A DNA stretch of 64,000 nt, taken from NCBI GenBank assembly GCA_028751875.1, contig CM054158.1, forward strand, positions 7,679,916 through 7,743,915. The letters run 5' to 3'. Made by a program: the position numbers and the translations under genes. Under the pieces are notes generated by a model. It was not told the origin of the DNA. It worked only from the letters and a program-made list of their open reading frames with translations, and searched no databases. The DNA is from Rapana venosa (taxonomy: Eukaryota; Mollusca; Gastropoda; Neogastropoda; Muricidae). Shown here one piece after another: positions 34,544-64,000 of this stretch (its first letter is position 1; each line of letters opens with the position of its first letter).

Positions 34544-34704
34544 TGCGTGCGTGTGTGTGTGTGTGTGTGGATCGGTGGTCTAGAGGTAACACGCCTGTCT
34601 AGAAAGCAAAAAGTCCGGGTCGGAAGTGTGCGGTGGTTCGTATCCCGTTTGGAACCAAAACTTTTTCCCCATCCATTAGATCATGAGTGGTGGTCTGGGC
34701 GCTA

Positions 34705-34738
<34 letters not shown>

Positions 34739-36612
34739 GTGTTACACAAATTTATTCAGCGCAAGTAAAAGAACCCACGGCAACAAGAGAGTTGTCCCTG
34801 GCAAAATTCTGTAGAAAAAGCCACTCTGATAGGGAAACAAATACTGTTGCAGACAGGAAAAAAAAAAAAAAAAAAAAAAAGGGTGGCGCTGCTCTTGTGG
34901 CGACGCGCTCTCCCCGGGGAGAGCAGCCCGAATTTCACGCTGAGAAATCTGCTGTGACTGACTTAAAGTGGTATAAATAAATAAATTCAATTTATTTATA
35001 AATAAATAAATAAATTGAATTTCAAGAGCTGTACATTACCTAGAAGTGAGCTGTGATGCATCAAGTGGAGGCTCCTTCATGCCTGCAGTGCTGCCTCTTC
35101 TCTCCACTCCCTCTTCGTCTTCTTCAGCATCAGAGTATTTGTTGTAGGGGGTTGGTGGTTCGTCTATCTTCATGTGGCCGTAGTCCTTGTCAGGTGGGTG
35201 ATGGGTGGCTATAATGTTCATCTCATCCCACTCCACTTCACGCTTGCTGTCACCACACCATACACAAACATCAGTTCATTCACTAGTAAACCACTCTCCC
35301 CTTCCCTCCACTAAAACCCCCCCAAACAAACCACAAAACAAACAAACAAAAACAACAACCCACCACCAACAAAAACACCCATATATCAGCTGCATACAGC
35401 CATTTTTCATTCTGGTTTCTATGTGAAAATGTCAAATATAATATAACTTTGTAAGTTTAATTGTAAATCAATGGCAATGACATTGATATGACTCCCCCCC
35501 CCGGAATCACCATGTTATCACTTTCGCAGACAGCAGTGTCCAGTGTACTGTCAGAAACGAACACATTGCCAAAATCCTGGATTCTGCAAGTATTCCTCAG
35601 TCTCCGCAGTGATCCGTCTGTCAACTCTGCCACATAAGTCCCTGATCAGCTCCACACTGCAGCCAAGCTCTTCCACCACCTGCAGAGAAATGTCGCACCT
35701 GTCGTCCCCAGTGGTGTCTGATGCACTACACACAACAGCAAGGTCAATTTCGTGTTGCTGATCAGAGACTGTGTCTGCTTCTAGCGTGGTGACATCCCAT
35801 GATGTAGGGCGAAATTCACATGCAGAATACATCACGTGCAGTGGTGTGTTGTCAGAAGACAGGGGCGTGTTGGTGTGTTAGATAGTGCGGCTTGTTGGGA
35901 AAGTTGGCATGAACAAATTGAGAATTTTCAGCAGTTAAAGACTCATTTGCCTCATTAATCTCTTTCCTTAATGCTGTCTGTCTCCTCTCCTCTGTCTATA
36001 GGTCTCCTTTCTTCTGTCTGTCTCCTCTCTCTATAGGTCTCCTCTCCTCTGCCTGTCTCCTCTCCTCTGCCTGTCTCCTCTCCTCTGTCCTTTTATCTCT
36101 GTTCACTTGTTTGGGTGTTTTAGGGGGTGTTTTTTTTTTTTTTGGAAATGCTGACAGGTAGTTTGCTTACCACTATACCAGCCATGTTGAGATTATCACT
36201 GTCTGTCCTCAGTCTTGTTGCTCCTTTCTCTGCAAATTCTCCAGGAAGTCAGGTGACTGTCTTGCAGCAGGGCACCCAGGGTTACTGGATGCTGGATGAA
36301 TAGGTAATTTTTACCAAAAATTAGCACAGCAAAGAATTCTCCCAACTTTAACCCAGGGAGATCACTCGGGGGAGGGAGGGAGGGAGGGAGGGAGGGGGGG
36401 AGAGAGAGTGAGAGAGAGAGAGAGAGAGTTCTACAAACTTTAATTTTGGGGGGTATTTGAATAAGCTTAACACCAGCTTCTTTACATCCAGCCCTCTAAC
36501 AACAGTAATGATGATATAATAACAATACTAATATAACAGCAATGATGAGGGAGGGAGGGAGGGAGGGAGGGAGGGAGGGAGGGAGGGAGAGAGAAAGAGA
36601 GTGAGAGAGAGT

Positions 36613-36681
<69 letters not shown>

Positions 36682-39600
36682 AGAGAGAGAGAGAGAGAGA
36701 TGCCATTATGGCAAAACATATTGCCTAGTTTTCTCTCCATTAAATAAATTGTCAAAATGTTATAGTTTTGGGTGAAAAAACCTTGATCAAAAGTCAGTGT
36801 TCTATTAAAGAAAAAGTGACCCTCTCCAGCTAGAACCCCCCCTTTGTGAAATAAGATCCCTATCAATTCTTCAAAAGTTTGGTCACAGCTGAACTGGACA
36901 TCTACTATCGTGATAAGAAGATAATGCCACTGATCAGAATGTGTCAATAGATGATGGGGGAAGGGGGGGCACAAGGTAGCCTAGTGGTTAAGAGTGTTAA
37001 GCTCACGATCCAATGAAGCAGGTTCGAACCACCACTGAGACGTCCAATGAAGGGGATGTTTTCCCCCTGGAGTTAACACCAGTACTGACTCCACTCCCCT
37101 CTAAAGTCCTCAGATTAGACTATAAACCGTAGTCCTGTATATGAATGCACACAGAACATCCTATGCACATGTTAAAAGCTGTTCTGCCCATTGGGAGACA
37201 TGACCGTTGCATGGTGGTAGGAACAGATGATAATTTTTTTTTTTAAATGCGTGCTAAATCTAGTCACTGGTGTCATGTTTCTAAAGACTTCATCCTCAAA
37301 AGTCAGACTCTGGCTACAGTTAATGGTGACCAAATGGTCACGCATTGGTGAACCTCTGAGCTCTAGCTAAGGAATGAAAAATAACCCACTCAAGAGTTCA
37401 ACTGAAAACAGCAGTATTTCTAAAAAGGATGACTGATGGTTTGTGTGGTCATGCTACTGCTCAGGGATGGACAATGGAACAAGTTTGCGAACAGAGAACA
37501 AAAATGACTTTGTGAAAGTAGCAATGCAGGCAGAGACTGAAACACTAACACCATGCAACAACTTGTTACATGCAGAGGCAACTAAATCAACTCCTGTCAC
37601 TCAAACACATTATACAAAAGTTTCATCAAGATGCTCTAAAATGCCGCATGATGTCTATGGACAGGTCAAATCAACAAAGAATAACAACACAAGCTACTGC
37701 TTAATGCACATAAATCCATGACATCAAAAGTGCAAAATCTAGTTATCTTCCACGTTTTATGTTTACATGATTCAACAATGGAAAATATCAACAGACGATG
37801 CTTTGTTTTTTGCTTATCAGCATGATAGATCTCCACATCATATCAAAGAAAGCTTTCAAAATAAAAATGGTTAAAACAAAGCATACTGAAAATATTTCTT
37901 CTAGTAACAGCATTCGTAGTAATCTTTCAATTAAAAATATGTGATTTAAGAGTAAGACCTAAATGTTGCATCAAACGACATGATTGCTGTTGAAAGCAGA
38001 GTGACGCCTATGAAGAAACAGAACCTTGACGGAAGACGAGAACTCTTGAATGTTCATGTTTCTTGACCTCTCTCTCCACCAAGTGTCCATTATTTCCCAT
38101 AAGAACCCAAGATTATGTACATGGTTTTTAAAAAATAAGTTAATGTACATGAATAAAAGTAGTCCACTACTTGCAGCCCAGACTCTCTACCAGGACACAC
38201 TACCCATCAATCTAAAATCCTTACGGGCGGGGACTGGAGCAAAAAAAAAAAAAAGCACAGGAGTGTTCATTCATTATTTTTAAAATAAAAGAATTTGATT
38301 GATTTGATCAACACATTTTTCCTGACTACAATTCCATCCTGCAGAATCTCCAGGAGCAGGGGGATAACAGATTCCAATGGACATCAAACAAGAAACAAGC
38401 TTCCTCAGTCAGAGATCTGTGGTGGTGTTGCAATGGGTCCCTTCCCATTGTGGTATAGGGAGCAACAAAGAGGCAGTCTCCCTGACCAAGCCAGACAGCA
38501 TGTTGAAGCAGCCAACCCATCCAGGGTCCTTTAGCTTCTTCAGGGAAGCTTGGTGCCCACACCTTGGTGTCAGGCCGGAAGATGAGAAGGATGGCATCCC
38601 AGCGCTAGACAGAGCTGCTCAAATCACCATTTTTAGGCTGTGAATAGGACACTGCCTGCTCCTGTCCCACCTCAACTGCTTGAAAACATCCCACATTGAC
38701 CAGTGCCTTCATGGCCTAGGCCCACAACCCCACTTCCCTATCCTGTAGTCCTGCACCTTCCTTCAACACTCTCAAGACACCAGATATGGCCCCACCCCAT
38801 AGAGCTCCAGGAAAAAACATGGCTGATGGGGATTGGCAGGGTTCCTGCAGCAGGCTGTAGGTTTTGCCATCCAAACCTGACCCACAAAATCAGCTTTGCC
38901 TGGGAATGGAATGCAGAAGAGAAAAAGTGGTACATAAAGTAGCCTGTTGATGAGACAAGATTCTCCCCTCTGAAAGGTACCAGCATCCTGATTGAAAAAT
39001 TGGGATGACAGATTCATTGACTTCAGGACACTAGCCAGAAATCCTGGTTATGGGCAAGGGGTGCCCAACAGTGTGCATAAATGGAATGAGTGGCATACAC
39101 ATTTATCGTGTAGGGTCTGCTACACAGACGATAAGCCAAGGCCATTCTTTCAACGTCAGTGGGTTTCTCACTTTTATCTAAGTTGATGACTATCTCCATC
39201 ACCTACATTTTTGTTATCAATCTTCATCGTGATTAAACTGATTGCTCTTCATTGAAATGAAGGCTGTTAATGCAAGTTATATTAATCATAATTTTGCAAT
39301 GGAATCATATTTAGAAAAAAAATCTACTCTGCACCTGTCTCAAAATAAATTTTACTCAGTTCTTGCACAACAAACTTAAATGTCAATACAGGTAATTTTC
39401 CTCAGATTAAGAATTTTAAAAAATCAACTATGTATACTTGCACAATGCAATTACATTCAAACTGCAATATATACATTAGAACAGATGTCAGTTACTCACC
39501 CAAATGCTCTACAACACCTACCACCGATGATCTGTTTACAACAGGAGTCACTGTTAAAGTAAACAAGCAAACTAATTTAAATGTAATGTCAGTATATTAT

Positions 39601-41566
39601 CCATAGCAAACACCTATGGCAATGGGTTAAAATAATACTTTCTTGACAAGGAAGAAGTGCCTGATTTTAATGCGCATGCCTTACTTTAGAAACTGAGTTG
39701 TTCCTCTATAAATTCAATAATTGTTAGGAAACACTCTTGATTTTAAGTCGATTCTTTAACTGGTGATAGCAACCAATCCTGAGGATATGATATGTTATTT
39801 ACTTATTAGATGATCGGACTTTTCACAATGAATACATGTACTCAAGTTTTGTAAGTCACACACTGACACCATCAATACTGGCAGGGTGGTACCGTTACGC
39901 TTGAAAAGCACTGTCCTGGGTCCAACCCTAAAGTAAATTTAGTCTAAACAGCCCATGTCACTGTCAAGCTGTGCTAAATGCTGACTGTATTCATTTCTGA
40001 CTCCTCTGTATCAAAATGACTCCTCTTTAATTCTGGATGAATTTCAGAACGTGTTCTGCGGTGCATCTTTATTGTCTCCTTGATAGTTTCACAGGCATTT
40101 TGTTTACATACTACACATGCTTGTGCATGCACAGGAACTATTCACAACACCACTGTGTCAAGGATTTTGCAGTAAAGCTGTAAAATGGATAAATCACATT
40201 TTGGATAAGCCAAAATTAATCGTTTTGACTAACAACTGTAGTTCCATACTTTCATATCCTTTTCTGCAGTAATGGCAAGATGAAGCAATATGATGATCTG
40301 CTGGTGTATTCTTTACGAAAAACACCTTTTTTCTTTTCATAGTTTAGTCAGACTGGCAGAATTAATCCTGTTTCAGTGTTTTTTCCCCAGTGATTCTCCA
40401 GTCCCACTGCCCAAACCTAACCCATCTTTACCTTGGTAAGATGATAAATACTATAACAGTCTCTCTGAACAATGCTGCTTATGACACTTAAGCTGTACTG
40501 ATTTCCACTGTCCATGAAATACTCTGTTCCTGGGTGGTCACCTTCGCCTAATCACTGTACTCAGTCATTGAGTCAATCCAGAATGATCTGGCATGGTCAC
40601 CATGGCAGATGAAACAGCACTCAGGAAACCAAGAGCAGGACTACAGGAGCTGTCTGTGCCTGGCACCTTTCTAAAAGGCAGAGCGTGCTCCTGACATCCA
40701 GGGCTGGCACACAGCTGCTCTGGCAAAAATGGACCTCTGATACAATCAATGAATCATAAATTATGCTCACAATAACCACAAACCAAAGTCCAAAGTCAGG
40801 TGAGAGACACAGGATGCTTCTGGATACTGAAAACTGCTTCTGAAGACATCTCACACTAAAATGTTAGAGACAGTTGAATCTAAAAGCCCAATCTGTTATC
40901 ACATTATCATCATACTGCTTTCTCTGTCCAGACACTTTCTTCAAGTTCTACTTCTAGTTCCAGTGATAAACAGCACTTGCCAAATGATATAGTCAGATAC
41001 ACCCTTCCAGTTTTACCAGGCAAGCAAAGTGGCCAAAACCAACACCACTAAAGCTGTAGCACTCCACATCCACTTAGAGTTGTTTTTTTTTAGAAGACAG
41101 CTGCATTCATACAGGTGACAAGACCAGCATTTCTACTTAGCTTATAATAATGTTGTACTTAATGACCGACTCAGTGACTGACTATAAGAAAGCTTTGGCT
41201 TTTCCACATAAACTGATGCAGCTTTTGTGCAATTATAGCTACATTAGTACGTAAGTCATCTCTCCAGTTTAGCTTACAAGTATACTGCTTTCCTTCTTTT
41301 TGTTTTGTTCACAATATCTTTCAATTCAAAAGACAAAACCCATGGCACCATTCTAGATTCAAACATGTATGAATTGTTTTATATATATTATACAATATAT
41401 TATAAATTTATATATATAATCTTTGCTTCCACCTGCTTTAAATGAATGTCCATCACACACAAAGTGACAAACAGACTTATCTTTTCCCAACATTCTAAGT
41501 CCATGTGTTTTTCAAAAATATTGTCAAAATTTTCTTTCTTTGAAATCTACATGGCCAAAATATATC

Positions 41567-41639
<73 letters not shown>

Positions 41640-43981
41640 CACACAACAATTTTATTGCTATTTAGCAATCAAGCCATATAGCGCTGCGGCGCGGTAACAA
41701 CGATATCGAACGCGACGCGATTACAATGACATGGAAACCATGGCAGTGGTGGTATGTACATCAAGATTCGATACATTATTGTCTGTGTCTCAAGTGTCTC
41801 AATTTTCAAACCAGCCTTTCCTTTTCCAGTCTACAGCCAGCGAAGTCAGCCCATCCCCGAAGATGATGTAACTCCTGCTCAGCACTCGCCACCACTGTCT
41901 CTGTGTGTTGTGTGTTAGTACACTGTTTCCCTTTACGAAGTCTGGCAAGCCTGACACGTTCTTCTGGCAACATGTTTTTCTCTTCTTGCTTGATGTACCA
42001 GAACACACACTTAGATTCCTCGACAGGATCTCCATTCCAAGAGTATTCCAGGATGATGTCATCTGATTCACACATCACAATGTTTTCATCAACCGAACTA
42101 TGTACCACCACCTTTCGAAACCGTGTGTTTCTCTTGCTGTCCCTTAATCGACGCTGTACACGTTTGTCAGTTAGAGTAGACACATACTGTTTCACAATAC
42201 CAGTATCAGTATCAGAGTCATCCACTGTGCAGCCAACTGTCAGCTCTTCCTGCACATCAGGCGCCTCAGAAGACACACCGATCTTGCTGTCTGTTGCTGG
42301 ATCACACAGTAGATCAAGTGAATCTGGTGTGGCTGAGGCATTCAATTCACTGCTGACACATAGTTCTGTGTACACACTGGTTTGTTTTCCTTCTGTTTCC
42401 ACATCGAGCATGGAGTCAATGTTACACAAGACCGGCTCTTCCAAGACACTGTTATTGTCACATTGGCGACTTGCCTGTCTTTCTTGGTGTTGTCTACTTC
42501 TTTGAACATCGCGACGTCTTTGACAAGGGGGTTTCTTGCGATAGTACTGAACACGGGAGTTACGGTTCAGCACCGGGTCCGCCATTTCTGTTGACACTGG
42601 CTTGTCAGCTGGCTTCATTCGCAAGACGAACACAACACTGCCGCTCTCCCCCGCGACTTTCCAACTCAATACGACGTTGTCGATCAGCAGGGCGTCTAAA
42701 GTTGTTATTACAGTAGCTGGAAGGCCAGTAACTGACATTTTGAAGCTAAAATGCAAAAATTTGCAGCAGCTTACTAACAGCACACCCGTTCAGTTCTCGT
42801 CCCGTCACGTCGTCCCTTTTTCGAGAGAGAGAGAGAGAGACTGAGTGACAGAATGAGTGTGTGTGTGTGAGTGACTGAGTGACAGCAAGATTCATTTACT
42901 ACTAATTCTAGCTCTAGCATTAACCATTATCAGGAAATTAGCACAGCTAATAACAGTTAATGAATTACTAAGTAAGTTGGAGCAATTTATAATCAACCCC
43001 TGATATTCTGGCACGGATTAGTGGCTATCAGAGCATTTTTGTAGTTTGTCCGACAATCTGGGGGGAAAAAGAGCATACACATGATACACTGACTGCAGAA
43101 ACCAAACTTCCTACCTAACATTACTTGCCAAGTTACCTCTAAATTTTAAAATGCTTGCTGACCCAAACTCAATACACTTCACTTTCAGTGTTTGATCACC
43201 TCTGGATAGACAAAATCTTCAAAAAAGAAAAAGAAAAAAAGGCATGAGGGATGTGAAACTGGAGTATGACCAAGCATAAACCTGAGCTAAAATTTCCAGG
43301 CTTGTGGTAATGTCCTGCTGAAGATACTTAAATCATAGCAGATAGAAAGGGGGGGGGAGGGGAGATCTATACACAACACACAGGGCATCAGTGACCTTTT
43401 TCATGGCAGAGTTCAAAGGAACTGCCCAATCTACTTTGGTTCATTCTTTTGCATTTTCTGTTCTTTCTTTCTTTCTTTCTTATTATTATTGTTATTATAA
43501 TTATCATTTTGAGAGATCTACCTTCATTGAAACTGGGCGTGGGGGCTTCTGGGCTAGCTGTGTATCACTGTGTGTGTGTGTATACATCAGAGTAATTTCG
43601 TTGAAATTTTTCTTAGTTTCATCAGGTAACCAACTTACAACGCAATTTTCTGAGACAATCACATAAATTCCTTAATATAACAATCGGACTTCCATGGTGT
43701 GGAGAACGCGGTTATAAGAGAACTGAAGATGCAATGGTGTGTGCTTCAATGAAAACTTTTGTTTTGGCGACACCGACAGGAAGCAGCCCTACTCCGAGTC
43801 GATATATTTCTTCTTCACGGTACCTTCATTTCTAGCTAAAATGTGCCCAAGCAATGACAACCTTGAGTTTTGTAAGCAAATGAGTTTGTCATAGTTTCTT
43901 TTTTACTTACCTTGTCTTGTCAAGGCTGGAAGTGTGCTTTAAAATGCCTTTCGCAGGCCTCTTCCCTTGCTCAGTAGCCAT
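32806..43981 (-). CDS. PPP1R2: Protein phosphatase inhibitor 2, complete gene (4 coding exons, 212 aa)
   Basis: Exons in order are 43911-43981, 35040-35246, 33906-33994 and 32806-33077 (71+207+89+272 nt = 212 codons plus TAG). Every junction is GT..AG and the phases agree (2, 2, 1). In this family the protein binds and inhibits the catalytic subunit of protein phosphatase 1; the human protein is close to 205 aa. Visible motifs are KGILK (residues 11-15), the PP1-docking site; [18 protein letters not shown] (30-47); [10 protein letters not shown] (49-58), where Thr56 is the site equivalent to the GSK3 target; and KRKLHYNE (131-138), the helix that covers the PP1 active site. An acidic [11 protein letters not shown] stretch follows. 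All functional segments are present, so the gene looks intact. It is divergent from VCPIP1. Confidence 0.95.
33170..33350. repeat. Interrupted (TG)n in PPP1R2 intron 3
   Basis: Several TG runs with GAGTGTATG spacers. The minus-strand frame of His/Thr repeats over it is spurious. Confidence 0.85.
33906..33994 (-). CDS. PPP1R2: PPP1R2 exon 3
   Basis: The acceptor is GTCACAG|G and the donor AAGAG|GTAAGA. It encodes [12 protein letters not shown], matching the acidic SSGEE..SPEER-like segment found before the HYNE helix in relatives. Confidence 0.92.
34508..34566. repeat. (TG)n at the head of a SINE
   Basis: A TG run with three CG steps that leads directly into the SINE head at 34568. Confidence 0.9.
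34568..34980 (+). mobile_element. tRNA-headed SINE, group A, full length
   Basis: The head GGATCGGTGGTCTAGAGGTA and B-box-like GGTTCGTATCCCG are followed by GTCTTTCGGATGAGACGATA, GAGAGTTGTCCCTGGCAAAA, GGTGGCGCTGCTCTTGTGGC and GGGGAGAGCAGCCCGAATTT. It ends TTAAAGTGGTATAAATAAAT. It lies in PPP1R2 intron 2, antisense to the gene, and its tail reaches to within 20-60 bp of exon 2. Confidence 0.9.
34983..35022. repeat. Perfect 17-bp inverted repeat beside the PPP1R2 exon 2 donor
   Basis: The left arm 34983-34999 reads AAATTCAATTTATTTAT. The right arm 35006-35022 is its exact complement, ATAAATAAATTGAATTT. The loop is 6 nt. In the minus-strand transcript the stem begins 18 nt into intron 2. Confidence 0.95.
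35040..35246 (-). CDS. PPP1R2: PPP1R2 exon 2
   Basis: The acceptor is GGTGACAG|C and the donor is TTCTAG|GTAATG. It encodes residues 24-93: [20 protein letters not shown], then [13 protein letters not shown], then an acidic EEDEEG segment. The best-conserved part of the inhibitor-2 family is here. Confidence 0.95.
35551..35835 (-). other. 94-aa open frame of unknown status in PPP1R2 intron 1
   Basis: The frame has mixed composition and an acidic character ([20 protein letters not shown]) and does not look like a microsatellite translation. It has no motif I know. No flanking splice sites were identified with confidence. It could be an exon of an alternative transcript, a decayed gene fragment or chance. 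Confidence 0.25.
36360..36705. repeat. (GGGA)n and (GA)n tracts
   Basis: Two clusters of GGGAGGGA followed by GAGAGA runs (36366-36430 and 36545-36700). The longer GA run covers about 90 bp. Confidence 0.9.
36973..37235 (+). mobile_element. SINE group B
   Basis: GTAGCCTAGTGGTTAAGAGT (head), AGGTTCGAACCACC (B box), CCTGGAGTTAACACCAGTAC and CAGATTAGACTATAAACCGT match group B. It is interrupted near the end by a T run (37232-37243). Confidence 0.85.
37260..37382 (+). mobile_element. SINE 3' tail module
   Basis: CTGGTGTCATGTTTCTAAAG, AAAGTCAGACTCTGGCTACA and CATTGGTGAACCTCTGAGCT are a diverged copy directly after a group B SINE. Confidence 0.7.
38318..38945 (+). pseudogene. LINE fragment: RNase H domain and C-terminus, decayed
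   Basis: The segment [20 protein letters not shown] in one frame, [10 protein letters not shown] just before a stop, [11 protein letters not shown] after it, and [17 protein letters not shown] in another frame are the familiar order of a non-LTR retrotransposon RNase H domain and tail. The usual E-A-D-x-L-A-K active-site motif reads EAVSLTK here, so the catalytic Asp is lost. At least two frame changes and a stop break it. It lies antisense inside PPP1R2 intron 1. Confidence 0.85.
39190..41560. other. PPP1R2 intron 1 sequence without a recognised feature
   Basis: Relatively unique-looking AT-rich sequence with few simple repeats. No exon, tRNA head or LINE domain was seen. An AT-rich near-palindromic segment is at 41380-41420. 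Confidence 0.4.
41571..41640. repeat. (GA)n microsatellite downstream of the nested ORF
   Basis: Pure GA with one AA. A shorter GA run lies at the other side of the nested ORF (42825-42841). Confidence 0.9.
41651..41656 (-). promoter_or_regulatory. Candidate poly(A) signal AATAAA for the nested ORF
   Basis: TTTATT on plus is AATAAA on minus, 150 nt after the stop of the 310-aa frame. Confidence 0.4.
41806..42738 (-). CDS. Intronless 310-aa protein of unknown function nested in PPP1R2 intron 1
   Basis: The ATG at 42736-42738 (context TTCAAAATGT) is followed by 310 codons to the TGA at 41806-41808 with no stop. The frame can be pushed back to a GTG at 42783 but not to an earlier ATG. Residues 1-45 form a small compact-looking start ([18 protein letters not shown], then [19 protein letters not shown]). 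A basic stretch follows ([20 protein letters not shown]), then a long Ser/Thr/Asp/Glu-rich linker. The C-terminal block is [50 protein letters not shown]. This is mixed, unbiased composition, unlike the spurious frames nearby. I do not recognise a named family; the arrangement resembles uncharacterised multi-copy proteins of marine invertebrates, which is a weak impression. It could be a host retrogene or an accessory ORF of a mobile element. Confidence 0.7.
   Translation of the reverse strand: MSVTGLPATVITTLDALLIDNVVLSWKVAGESGSVVFVLRMKPADKPVSTEMADPVLNRNSRVQYYRKKPPCQRRRDVQRSRQHQERQASRQCDNNSVLEEPVLCNIDSMLDVETEGKQTSVYTELCVSSELNASATPDSLDLLCDPATDSKIGVSSEAPDVQEELTVGCTVDDSDTDTGIVKQYVSTLTDKRVQRRLRDSKRNTRFRKVVVHSSVDENIVMCESDDIILEYSWNGDPVEESKCVFWYIKQEEKNMLPEERVRLARLRKGKQCTNTQHTETVVASAEQELHHLRGWADFAGCRLEKERLV
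43911..43981 (-). CDS. PPP1R2: PPP1R2 exon 1 (start codon)
   Basis: The ATG at 43979-43981 opens [20 protein letters not shown]. The context AAAAATGG is a good start. The donor is ACAAG|GTAAGT and the phase is 2. An 8.7-kb intron follows. Confidence 0.93.
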
Positions 43982-45047
43982 TTTTGCCCAGATTTTAGGC
44001 TCGTCTGTAAAATTTGCTTTGATTGGATAAACAATCTGCGTACTTGTTCTCTCAATTGAAAATATGATTGAGTATACGACAGAGTTTAAGTAAAGTCAAG
44101 CAAAACAAATTAACTACAGATTAATTTTTTGTTGTCTTTTAAAATACTTTTTACATTGATTTGCATGATGTAATCAGAACCATTTCCTTATTTTCCTTCT
44201 ACATGAGAATAATTTTAGCCAATCACGTTTCCTCTTTCTGAATTTAGGAAGAGAGAGCTTTGTAAACACAGCTGCAAGGGTTGGGAATCGGTGCGTGCAT
44301 GTTGTCTGTGCACACCAATTCTGTACAGGGATTGCAGAAGGTGATTTAATGCTAATGGTGAAATCAAAGATATGCCACCAAAACCATTTTGTACACTGGA
44401 TTTATAGCTTGTAAATAAAATGTTTCCTTCATATATGAGTGTGATACAATAATGTTACGTAGAACTAGAATGTATTTATCATACCAACCACTCGCAATAC
44501 ATGATGGAATGAAAAAGTTTTGGAAATATTCACATTTTATATTTCACTCTCATTATGAAGAAAACTCAGTGTTGTTTCAGTGTCAGATAAGACGGAAAAG
44601 CCTACAAGTTTCATTCACGCGGAGACTGAAAGGTATTAGCATGTGGAAATTGCCATGTTTTGAACTTGGCATTTCATAGAATTGGATCATCGATGCCCAC
44701 ACAATTTATGCGGTGCTGAGGTCTATTATAGATAGTATTAGGGAGTTTGTGCAATACATTGAAGTACCCGAAACCGAAAATAAGATAGGTCATATCCGTT
44801 AGCAGAAGATTACGTTGATTCTATTTTAAAAGAAGTTCCGTCTTTCAAATAGACATAAAAAATAAACCAACACAGAATAGTGAGAATATACCCCAGATCC
44901 GTTGTGCTCCAGTAGTATCTAGTCATGTGGGAAAGCCCCATTTTTGCAATAAGCATTTGTAGTTACTTTGGGAAAGAGTCACAACATAAGGCTGCATTCA
45001 GCCATTTTATTTTGTTGGTTGGGTGTTGAGCAATCAAGACTATTATC
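43982..45047. promoter_or_regulatory. Divergent intergenic region, candidate bidirectional promoter of PPP1R2 and VCPIP1
   Basis: About 1.07 kb separates the PPP1R2 start codon from the candidate VCPIP1 first exon. A CCAAT box faces PPP1R2 (ATTGG at 44022-44026 on plus) and another faces VCPIP1 (CCAAT at 44219-44223). There is no TATA box at a convincing distance, and no strong CpG island by eye. A GCCATTTT word (YY1-like) precedes the candidate VCPIP1 exon at about 45001. Transcription start sites are not visible from sequence. Confidence 0.4.

Positions 45048-64000
<18,953 letters not shown>

Overview
The window is animal nuclear DNA: two split protein-coding genes with canonical GT..AG introns, long introns, many (TG)n/(CA)n and (GA)n microsatellites, poly-G/poly-C tracts, minisatellites, and a dense load of tRNA-headed SINEs plus broken LINE ends. 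The coding matches (a VCPIP1 deubiquitinase and protein phosphatase inhibitor 2) and the repeat style suggest a lophotrochozoan, most likely a gastropod mollusc. That placement is inference; the species cannot be named from sequence alone.

Layout. 1-32.8 kb: no convincing gene. It holds microsatellites, tandem arrays (27 bp at 1.65 kb, 52 bp at 8.1 kb, 33 bp at 15.3-16.2 kb, and others), SINEs of at least seven groups (called A, B, D, E, G, H and J here), a LINE 3' end on the minus strand (7.5-7.95 kb) and an 867-bp tRNA-headed retroposon with a 17-bp target-site duplication (25.34-26.21 kb). The stretch just below 32.8 kb is probably 3' UTR and downstream sequence of the next gene.

32.8-44.0 kb, minus strand: PPP1R2 (protein phosphatase 1 inhibitor 2), complete in four coding exons and 212 aa. 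Its 8.7-kb first intron carries an intact intronless 310-aa reading frame of unknown function on the same strand (41.8-42.7 kb, with its own AATAAA signal) and a decayed LINE RNase H region on the other strand (38.3-38.9 kb).

44.0-45.05 kb: about 1 kb between divergent genes, a candidate bidirectional promoter with CCAAT boxes facing both ways.

45.05-64.0 kb, plus strand: VCPIP1 (p97/VCP- and p47-interacting OTU deubiquitinase). Eleven exons (A-L in the entries below; the last is open at the window edge) are supported by conserved protein sequence, and one further candidate first exon fits the reading frame. The gene continues past the right edge, where the UBX-like region would lie.

The most unusual structure is in VCPIP1. 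Two minisatellites have each grown out of a real exon-intron border: an 87-bp array copies the end of exon D with its 5' splice site, and a 45-bp array copies the 3' splice site and first bases of exon I. Exon I also carries an apparent one-base deletion. Other notable items are a chimeric tRNA/5S-rRNA SINE, a 3' module shared between SINEs, and several repeats sitting within about 20 bp of splice sites.
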